Both the position numbers and the translations under genes were made by a program. Positions 53,342 through 60,776 of a DNA stretch of 64,000 nucleotides are shown here, piece after piece. The notes under the pieces were generated by a model. The model searched no databases. It was not told where the DNA came from and saw only the letters and a list, made by a program, of their open reading frames with translations. Position 1 is the first letter of the stretch. Every line of letters starts with the position of its first letter. Source of the DNA: Ascoidea asiatica (Eukaryota; Ascomycota; Saccharomycetes; Ascoideales; Ascoideaceae); contig BCKQ01000007.1 of assembly GCA_001600695.1 (NCBI GenBank), positions 619,607-683,606 of the forward strand. The letters are read 5' to 3'.

Positions 53342-54574
53342 ATGAATTCAGATAATCATTTTTTAGAAAATGAGAAAATAACATATGAAAATTCCTGTTC
53401 AAATTTTAAAATTACAAAAGAATATATTCCATTAAATTTAAAACAAAATTTAATTAAATTTGATGATGATAAAATTTTAATTGAAATTTATTATGTTGGT
53501 TTAAATCCAATTGATTTAATTTTAAAAAAAACAAAATTACCAATATCTTTAAAATATTTTAATTTAAATTTTAATAGAAATTATAATAATAATAATAATT
53601 ATAATTATTTAATTGGTATTGATTTTATTGGAAAACTTATAAAATTTGGTAAAAAAATTTCAAATTCATTTAAATTAAAATTTAAAATTAATGATTTTAT
53701 AACTGGTACTTATAGATCAATATTTAATGGTACTTTACAAAAATTTTTACTTTTACCATATAATGATTCTGGTTTAATAATTAGTAAATTTAATATCTTT
53801 AGTATTAATAATATTAATAATATTAATAATAAATTAATTGAAGTTGGTAGTAGTGGAGTTGTTTTAACTGCTGCTCAAAATGCAATTTTTAAAAATCCAA
53901 ATTTAAAATTAAATAAAAATTCAAAAATTTTAATTATTGGTGGTGGATCATCTGTTGGAATTTGTTCAATTCAAATTTTGAAAAATGTTTTAAAGATTAA
54001 TGAAGATAATATTGTTATAATTTCATCAAAATCTTCAAATGAATTTATTAAAAATGAAATTTCAAATAATTTTAAAATTTATTTTAATAGAGAAGATTTT
54101 GAAAATAATTCTAATAAATTAAGTGAAAAAATTAAAGAATTAAATATTAAATTTGATTTGATTTTAGATTGTATTGGAAATAATGAAATTTTTAAAATAT
54201 CTAATGAAATTTTAAATAATATTAAACAATCATTTTATGTTACATTTTCAGGTAATAAAAAATTAAATTATTCAAATATTAATATCATTTCAATGGGATT
54301 TAATCAAAGTTTTATATTTTCAAGACATTGGTTATCAATAATTTCAAGAAATTTAAATTTTTATCCAAATAATAAATTTTTTAATTTTAGAATGATTAAT
54401 AATTCACCAAATGAAAAAGATTGGAATGATTGTGTAAATTGGTTAGAAAATGATTTAATTAAAATTCATATTGATTCTGTTTATAAATTTGAAGATTTTC
54501 AAAGGGCTATTGATAAACTTTCTAGTAATAATGCAAGAGGTAAAGTTGTTATTGATGTTCGTGGAGGTCATTAA
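53342..54574 (+). CDS. Zinc-free MDR reductase, AST1/YIM1-like
   Basis: A 410-residue medium-chain dehydrogenase/reductase of the quinone-oxidoreductase type. The N-terminal GroES-like part has IEIYYVGLNPIDLILKK (about 48-64). The Rossmann motif reads KILIIGGGSSVGICSIQILK (about 197-216), with DLILDCIGN later (about 273). The C-terminus is typical: YKFEDFQRAIDKLSSNNARGKVVIDV. No structural or catalytic zinc cysteines are seen. Yeast relatives are Yim1 and Ast1/Ast2. The longer length and LTAAQN-like segment fit that group, but I cannot choose a member. Asn repeats are inserted at about 82-92 and 158-166. The substrate is unknown. Confidence 0.78.
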   Translation: MNSDNHFLENEKITYENSCSNFKITKEYIPLNLKQNLIKFDDDKILIEIYYVGLNPIDLILKKTKLPISLKYFNLNFNRNYNNNNNYNYLIGIDFIGKLIKFGKKISNSFKLKFKINDFITGTYRSIFNGTLQKFLLLPYNDSGLIISKFNIFSINNINNINNKLIEVGSSGVVLTAAQNAIFKNPNLKLNKNSKILIIGGGSSVGICSIQILKNVLKINEDNIVIISSKSSNEFIKNEISNNFKIYFNREDFENNSNKLSEKIKELNIKFDLILDCIGNNEIFKISNEILNNIKQSFYVTFSGNKKLNYSNINIISMGFNQSFIFSRHWLSIISRNLNFYPNNKFFNFRMINNSPNEKDWNDCVNWLENDLIKIHIDSVYKFEDFQRAIDKLSSNNARGKVVIDVRGGH

Positions 54575-55680
54575 AAATCTCATTGCTTCATTGTTTCCTT
54601 TGATTTGAAGTTTTGGAAAATCAAATTAATTAAATACTGTAACAAACTTCTTTTCTTTTGTATTCTTGTAAAGTTTTATAATCGTCAAGTAAATACATTG
54701 TTTTTTCTCAAATGAAAACAAAGTCAAATGTATGAATCAATTAATCAACAATTAATTAATAAAATTTGTCTATACTCTTTCGATCGGGTATGGCGGCTAT
54801 CACGGCTATATATAGAATAGCGGTTATATCGGCTATAGCTGCTTAAAGTTTCACTCGCCACACTCGCCACTTTTTTCATTTTATTTTGCGGCTGGTGTTT
54901 CAAACCCCGCAAACGCGGCAAGTGACATTTTCATCGGAAAATCCCGAACACGTGGCGCAGCAGAATCTGCACATGCCAAATGTAGAACGCGGCTGCATGC
55001 CTGCCCACTGTTTTTTTATGTGAGGCTCTGTGCAGCGCTGTGTGCTTGCTTGCACTGTTGAGCTTTTGAAGTTCTCGTAAACCGTCGTACCGTTCGCATC
55101 TCTCGCACCGCTCGCACCTGCTGCGCTGTTATTCTTCGGCTTGCTTTCCCGGCCACGTGCTGCTGCTCTGCTGCGCGAGACCAGCCCTGCGGATCTGCTC
55201 CCTGTCTCAGCTGTCTCAACAATTCGATTCTGAATTTTCACTCAAATCTCGATCTGAATTTTATGAATCATTTTCACATTCATAAAAGGAAGGAGATTTC
55301 ATTCATTCATTCTTTAATTCATTCTTTATTTATTTATTTCTTTGGTTATTTATTCATTCATTGATTATTCTTTTATAAAATCAGTATTGAAAAAGAAAAA
55401 GAAATAATAATAAGAATAAGAATAAATATATTTAGCTTATTTACTTCTTTAATTCAATAAGTATAACTAACGTAAGTAATATTAATAACTTATTCTACAT
55501 AATCTACTAACTTTATTTGATTTTCTATTTCTTTTTAATTTCCTTCCTTTTTTTGTAAATAAATTTATTGAAATTTGATTTAAATTTATTCATTATTCTT
55601 TATTCATTATTAATTTAATTTAAATTAAATTATATCCTTTATCGACATAATCATCTTACAACTTTCTATATTATCTTAAA
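54575..55680. promoter_or_regulatory. MET13 upstream region: GC-rich island, two CACGTG sites, 9-bp CGG repeat
   Basis: Bases 54785-55220 form a GC-rich island 460-900 bp upstream of MET13. It opens with a 9-bp periodic repeat of CGGCTATNN-like units (CGG at 54785, 54794, 54803, 54821 and 54830). CACGTG occurs at 54949-54954 (as CACGTGGC) and 55154-55159. In yeasts CACGTG binds Cbf1, which with Met4 drives sulfur-amino-acid genes, so control of MET13 is likely. Downstream the DNA is A/T-rich to the start codon. Confidence 0.6.
54785..54838. repeat. 9-bp periodic CGG repeat upstream of MET13
   Basis: Six 9-bp units from 54785 to 54838: CGGGTATGG, CGGCTATCA, CGGCTATAT, a diverged ATAGAATAG, CGGTTATAT, CGGCTATAG. 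Five CGG triplets are spaced in exact multiples of 9 bp. Confidence 0.8.
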
Positions 55681-57972
55681 ATGAAAATTACTGATAAATT
55701 ATTAAAAGCTCATCCAATTAATGAATTTGATTCATTATCTAACCTAAATAATGATTCAAATGATTTAGAAAAATTAAATCCAAATGAGAATGAGAATGAG
55801 AATAACTTAAATTCTTCATATTCCTCAAATTCTTCTTCAACATCTTTAACTTCTTCTTTATCTTCTTCAAACTCTTCAAATTCATCAAACTTACATTTAA
55901 ATTCTAATACAAATTCAAATACAATTTCAAATTCAAATTCTTCAAAAATTACAACTTTTTCATTTGAATTTTTTCCTCCAAAAACTTCTCAAGGTACTCA
56001 AAATCTATATGATAGAATTGATAGAATGTATAATTTAAATCCTTTATTTATTGATATAACTTGGAATGCTGGTGGTAAAATTACAACTCCTTTAAATGAT
56101 AATAATAATAATAATAATAATCAAATAAGTATAACTAATCAAATTATTAATGTTTCTCAATCTATTCTTGGTTTAGAATCTTGTATGCATTTAACTTGTA
56201 CAAATATGTCAATTGAATCAATTGATAAAGCTTTAAAAAATGCTTATGATTCCGGTTGTCAAAATATTCTTGCTTTAAGAGGTGATCCTCCGATTAATCA
56301 AGATATTAAAAATTCAAAAAATATTGGAAAATTTAAATATGCAAAAGATTTAATTAAATATATCAGATTAAAATATGGTAATTATTTTTGTATTGGTATT
56401 GCTGCCTATCCAGAAGGTCATCCAGAAGAAAAAAATCAAGAAATTTTAATAAAATACTTAAAAGAAAAAATTGATGCTGGTGGTGATTTTATTATAACTC
56501 AAATGTTTTATGATGTTGAAAATTTTTTAAATTGGTGTAAAATTTTAAAAGATATTGAAAAAATTAAAATTCCAATTATACCTGGTATTATGCCAATTTC
56601 AACTTATCAATCTTTTATTAGAAGAGCAAAATGGTCTGAAATTAATATTCCAAATGATTTTTTAAATATTTTAAATCCTTTTAAAGATGATGATTCAAAA
56701 ATTAAAGAAATTGGTAATGATTTAATTGTTAAAATGTGTCAAACTTTAATTAATTCAAATTATATCAATCATTTACACTTTTATACAATGAATTTAGAAA
56801 ATTCAACAATTAATATATTAAATGATTTAAATTTAATTCATTCTTCTAATAATAAACTTGATTTTAAATTTGATGATAAAAATAAAAAATTATATCCTTG
56901 GAGAAAATCTTTAAATCCTTTAAGATCAAAAGAAAATATTAGACCAATTTTTTGGCAAAATAAAAAATTTAATTATTTCATTAGAACTAAAAATTGGGAT
57001 GAATTTCCAAATGGTAGATGGGGTGATTCAAATTCTCCTGCTTTTGGTGAAATTGATTTATTTAATGGTTCTTTATTAAGACATTCTCCTTCAAAATTAA
57101 TTAAAATTTGGGATAGACCAGTAAATTTTAAAGATTTAATTGATTTATTTTTAAATTATCTTAACAATAAAATTTCAATTTTACCATGGTCTGATTCTCC
57201 AATAAACTCAAATGAAATTCATTCAATTTTTAATAATTTAATCAATCTAAATAAAAAAGGTATTTTAACTGTAAATTCTCAACCTTCAATCAATGGTATT
57301 AAATCAAATTCAAAAATTCATGGTTGGGGTCCAAAAAATGGTTATATTTATAAAAAACAATATCTTGAATTTTTTATTCATAAATCAAATTTAAATAAAT
57401 TAATTAATAATATCAATAATTTAAATCATAATTTAAATAATAACAATAATAATAGTAATGATTCAAATAATTTTAATAATAATAATAATAGAAATAATAA
57501 AGATTTTTCAAATGATTCAAATAATGAAGATGATTTTGTTATTTTATCATATTTTGCAGTTGATAAATTTGGTAAATTTTATTCAAATTTAAAAGATGAA
57601 AATAAACCAAATGCTGTAACTTGGGGTATTTTCCCAAATTGTGAAGTTATTCAACCAACAATTGTTGAAAAAGTTTCTTTCTTAGCTTGGAAAGATGAAG
57701 CTTTCAGATTAGCAGATGAATGGTCATTAATTTATAAAAGTGATAATTTAAAATTATTAAAAGATAATAATATTAATTCAGATTTATCAAATTTATCAGA
57801 TTCTAATTTAGAATTTTTAAAAAATAATAAAACTTATCAAAATAATTCAAAAGCTCAAAAAGTTATTGAAGATTTATCAAATGAATTTATTCTTGTTAAT
57901 ATTGTTGATAATGATTATGTCGGTAAAGAAAAGATTTTTTCATTATTTGAAGATTTTGATTCTTGCTATTAA
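55681..57972 (+). CDS. MET13: Methylenetetrahydrofolate reductase
   Basis: This 763-residue enzyme reduces 5,10-methylene- to 5-methyl-tetrahydrofolate for methionine synthesis. After a Ser/Asn-rich N-terminal insertion (about 20-88), the catalytic TIM barrel runs from about 90 to 370. It shows FSFEFFPPKTSQGTQNLYDR, FIDITWNAGG, MHLTCTNM, CQNILALRGDPP, DAGGDFIITQMFYDV and IPIIPGIMPISTY. The C-terminal regulatory half contains WRKSLNPLRSKE and RPIFW, NGRWGDS.SPAFGEID, HGWGPKNGYIYKKQYLEFF, and AVTWGIFPNCEVIQPTIVEKVSFLAW, ending VNIVDNDYVGKEKIFSLF. The order and C-terminus agree best with S. cerevisiae Met13 (600 residues) rather than Met12. The extra length is Asn/Ser repeats at the N-terminus, near residue 140 and at about 585-615. 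Two CACGTG sites lie upstream. Confidence 0.95.
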   Translation: MKITDKLLKAHPINEFDSLSNLNNDSNDLEKLNPNENENENNLNSSYSSNSSSTSLTSSLSSSNSSNSSNLHLNSNTNSNTISNSNSSKITTFSFEFFPPKTSQGTQNLYDRIDRMYNLNPLFIDITWNAGGKITTPLNDNNNNNNNQISITNQIINVSQSILGLESCMHLTCTNMSIESIDKALKNAYDSGCQNILALRGDPPINQDIKNSKNIGKFKYAKDLIKYIRLKYGNYFCIGIAAYPEGHPEEKNQEILIKYLKEKIDAGGDFIITQMFYDVENFLNWCKILKDIEKIKIPIIPGIMPISTYQSFIRRAKWSEINIPNDFLNILNPFKDDDSKIKEIGNDLIVKMCQTLINSNYINHLHFYTMNLENSTINILNDLNLIHSSNNKLDFKFDDKNKKLYPWRKSLNPLRSKENIRPIFWQNKKFNYFIRTKNWDEFPNGRWGDSNSPAFGEIDLFNGSLLRHSPSKLIKIWDRPVNFKDLIDLFLNYLNNKISILPWSDSPINSNEIHSIFNNLINLNKKGILTVNSQPSINGIKSNSKIHGWGPKNGYIYKKQYLEFFIHKSNLNKLINNINNLNHNLNNNNNNSNDSNNFNNNNNRNNKDFSNDSNNEDDFVILSYFAVDKFGKFYSNLKDENKPNAVTWGIFPNCEVIQPTIVEKVSFLAWKDEAFRLADEWSLIYKSDNLKLLKDNNINSDLSNLSDSNLEFLKNNKTYQNNSKAQKVIEDLSNEFILVNIVDNDYVGKEKIFSLFEDFDSCY

Positions 57973-58661
57973 TAAAAGTTTTATATGTTTTTTTTTTTCC
58001 GGTGATTTATTTTCATTTTAACTTTTGCAAAATTAATTTCAAAAAAAAAAAAGAAAATCACCACCAAACAAAAGTTCAACCTGTATTTCTAATCTATTTT
58101 GTTATTTGATATGATTATTCAATTCTTTTGGAAATAGTATTTACTATTTCCTATTTTTTTTATATTTTTTATTTATCCACTTTATTATTTATTATTTATA
58201 CTTTATGACAACCAATTTTTTTTTTATTTATTTTAAATCTCCATTTTTTCTTTTATTTTTATATTTATTTATATCTTTCTTATTCATTTTTCAAATTATT
58301 TAAGTTTGAATGAGTTCTTTTTTTTCTTTTGATTATCAATTTTTATCAATTTTTTATAACTTCTTTTTTGTCATTTGGTGATTTTTGTTAATCCTTTTTT
58401 TTGTTTATCTAAAAATTTATTCTGGTTTAGTGGCCCATTTCAATTGTTTTAATTTATAGAAGTTCAACCTGCATTATTCTAATCAAACATTTTAATTTTA
58501 TTTTTAAAAAAAAAAAGATATATTTACGATAATTGTAAAAATTATTTATTTATTAGAAATGCTATAGAGTATATAATAAAAAAAGAGAAAAAACAGGAAG
58601 GTTAAAGTGAGAATTAAACTTAATTGAATATTAACAGAAATATAGGTAAGTTAAAAAAAGA
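57973..58661. other. Intergenic, T-rich convergent region
   Basis: T-rich 3' region of MET13 and 3' side of the next minus-strand gene. Long T-runs, no gene or motif seen. Confidence 0.5.
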
Positions 58662-59156
58662 TTAATTGAATAAATCAATATAATTGTAATTAACTTTTGT
58701 GAAATTTTTATAAGAATTATTAACTTGAATAATAATTTGATTTAATTGAGAAGAAAAAGTATGAAATTGTTTTAAATTTGAATTTGAATTATCTTTTGAT
58801 AAATTTAAAGGATCAGTAATAAATTGTCTCATTAAAGTTTTCAAATTAGTAATTTTAGTTTTGATTGAATTTAAATTATTATAAAAATCTGGATAATTTT
58901 TCCAAAATTTTTCATCAATTTGAATTTTTGGATTTAAAATTTTTTCAAATTTTTCAAATTTTTCAAATTTTGTTGTAGAAGAAGATGAAGAAGAAATTGA
59001 ATTTAATTCAATTGATAAATTTGAAATTGAAGATAATTCAGATTCAATATCTTTTAAAGAAATTTGATCATTTGAAGTTTTAATATCTGAGATTGATTCA
59101 GATTTTGATTCAGAAGTAATTGGAGAAGTAATTGGAGAAGTAATTGGAGCACTCAT
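58662..59156 (-). CDS. Small Ser-rich protein with C-terminal helical region, unknown
   Basis: A 164-residue frame. The N-terminus carries SPIT repeats (SAPITSPITSPITSES) and Ser-rich sequence. An FEK triplet repeat lies at about 63-71. The C-terminal half (about 75-160) is less biased and probably helical (IQIDEKFWKNYPDFYNNLNSIKTKI, then FSSQLNQIIIQVNNSYKNF). No family recognised. The second half looks like a genuine small coiled-coil or adaptor subunit, but I cannot name it. Confidence 0.55.
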   Translation of the reverse strand: MSAPITSPITSPITSESKSESISDIKTSNDQISLKDIESELSSISNLSIELNSISSSSSSTTKFEKFEKFEKILNPKIQIDEKFWKNYPDFYNNLNSIKTKITNLKTLMRQFITDPLNLSKDNSNSNLKQFHTFSSQLNQIIIQVNNSYKNFTKVNYNYIDLFN

Positions 59157-60164
59157 TTTGAATAGAATTCCTTGTTATTGATTAGTTGATAATTAGTTAT
59201 AGTTATTTAATTGATATTCGATTGATAATTGATTGATAATTGAAATAGACCGAATTATATCGAAGGATAATAAAAGATATTCGTATCATTTTATATGTTA
59301 ATTGATTAATTGATTATTTGATTCTTCATTTTTTTTAACTCAATTGGATATTATTACTACTCCTTAAGAGATTGTTTAGTATGAATTTCCCCATGAAATT
59401 CCCCAGTATTTCAAAATAATGTAAATGAATATAATGATTAAAGAGTAATTGAGTGATGAGTTTAAAGTGAATGATTGTAGTAATTCAGGTGAAATTATTT
59501 ATAAAGTTAATGGAATATAAATTTAATCGAATAAAATGACATTATTCAATTGAGACAATGAAAACCCTGTTATATTTGAGACAAATGGGATATTTCCAGT
59601 TTTTGTAGCAGTACAAATAGATAAGTCACTTGCTGGATGGAACATTGTATACCCTGTAGAAACAGAATCCAAATCATTCATTATATTTGATCTAGCTTAT
59701 TCTAGTTTATTCTAACAAACATTTGGTGGAGAGATTATTCATTCTTATGAAAAGATGAAGAGATGAACAATAAAAAGATGATGAGATGGTGAGATGATTG
59801 AAGTAGTAGCTGATGAGCATTCTTCAAGACAAAACAGAATCAGAATATGAAAGCAGTGACAATAAAGATGATTATTTATCTTCTTCAGTGGAGCCATTCA
59901 AGATAAACCTTCTTCAGTAAACGCATTGCCTGATTCTTTCTTCCATGAGCTAGAAAAGAATTCATTATGTATGCCCAATTCATTAGATCCATTTAGACTA
60001 TTATATTCCATCATATTATACTATATTATATTGTATTATATTGTATTTAACATCTCTTACAATAGACATCTTCAATAGTATCATACATTACTTCATTCAT
60101 TCCTTCATTCAATATTCTCAGTTCAGAATACAGCTCTTTGACTTGGAACATGCCCAACACACCA
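59157..60164. other. Intergenic, AT-rich
   Basis: Between the small Ser-rich gene and tRNA-Ser. ATTGATAATTGATTG repeats lie near 59210-59240, AAAGATGA/GAGATGA repeats near 59750-59800 and TATATTATATTGTATTATATTG near 60020-60045. No gene. Confidence 0.5.
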
Positions 60165-60267
60165 GTTATAGTGGCCGAGAGGTTAAGGCGATGCCCTGCT
60201 ATTGTCTTGTTCAAAGCAGTTTAGGCATTGGGTTCATCCTGCGCAGGTTCGAATCCTGTCTATAACG
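60165..60267 (+). tRNA. tRNA-Ser (anticodon GCU) with intron
   Basis: A 103-base tRNA with acceptor arms GTTATAG/CTATAAC plus discriminator G, and a D arm GGCCGAGAGGTTAAGGC. The anticodon stem ATGCC/GGCAT surrounds CTGCTA, an intron of about 21 bases, and A. A long variable arm and a T arm GCAGG-TTCGAAT-CCTGT follow. Mature loop CTGCTAA gives anticodon GCU for AGC/AGU serine codons, as in yeast tRNA-Ser(GCU), which also carries a short intron there. A T-run at about 60279-60289 follows. Confidence 0.95.
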
Positions 60268-60278
60268 ATTTAACTGTT

Positions 60279-60289
60279 CTTTTTTTTTT
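60279..60289 (+). terminator. Pol III T-run terminator of tRNA-Ser
   Basis: A run of T residues about a dozen bases beyond the tRNA-Ser 3' end, on the transcribed strand. Confidence 0.8.
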
Positions 60290-60473
60290 TGTGCATTTCC
60301 TTTTTCGTTTTGTGATATAGTGCATACATGCGCCACTCATGCTCTATTCCTGTTTTTGATCCACCTTTTTTATCAGGACGCAATATTCTTCCGCTTTTTT
60401 TCCAATTATTCGTCCCGCTTTTATTCTTTGTTGTTTTGCGCTGCAATATAATGTCTAAAGCAGTCATTATTAT

Positions 60474-60606
60474 GCGGGTCTTGTTACGCCGGGAATAAAA
60501 AAATTAAAAGTTTGAAGACCCGCGCAAAAGTTATATCCGAGAAAGTTCTTGCCGCAAGCAGGGTTCTCTACTGCGCGCTGGGCTGTTTCCCCAGTGCTTG
60601 GCGTAA
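60474..60606. ncRNA. Candidate structured RNA (possible pseudoknot) or regulatory island
   Basis: A GC-rich segment between tRNA-Ser and the zinc-cluster gene. Stem 1 is GCGGGTCTT (60474-60482) with AAGACCCGC (60515-60523). TTACGCC (60484-60490), lying in its loop, pairs perfectly with GGCGTAA (60600-60606), which would make a pseudoknot. Inside, a hairpin of eight pairs (one G-T) spans 60575-60597, and a small CTTG/CAAG hairpin lies at 60548-60558. Strand cannot be fixed because the stems are mostly Watson-Crick. I recognise no known RNA family. It could instead be a promoter island like the others in this window. Confidence 0.35.
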
Positions 60607-60776
60607 ATATTATCTATTGAATAAATATAAGCTACAATTCAATTAAAACCTTCATTTTATTCAATTTCTTCATGATCTTGGTAAATTTTGAAAAATTAAA
60701 TTGAACTCCATATATTTATTAGATTTTAAATATACTCTTTATATTATTATTCAGCAAAAATATCACTTGATTAGAA
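60607..60776. promoter_or_regulatory. Promoter-proximal region of the zinc-cluster gene
   Basis: A/T-rich leader between the structured island and the ATG at 60777, with no distinct motif seen. Confidence 0.4.

Noticed and set aside
55495-55560. TACTAAC followed by pyrimidines as a 5'-UTR intron of MET13
   Set aside because: There is no AG acceptor between this site and the start codon.
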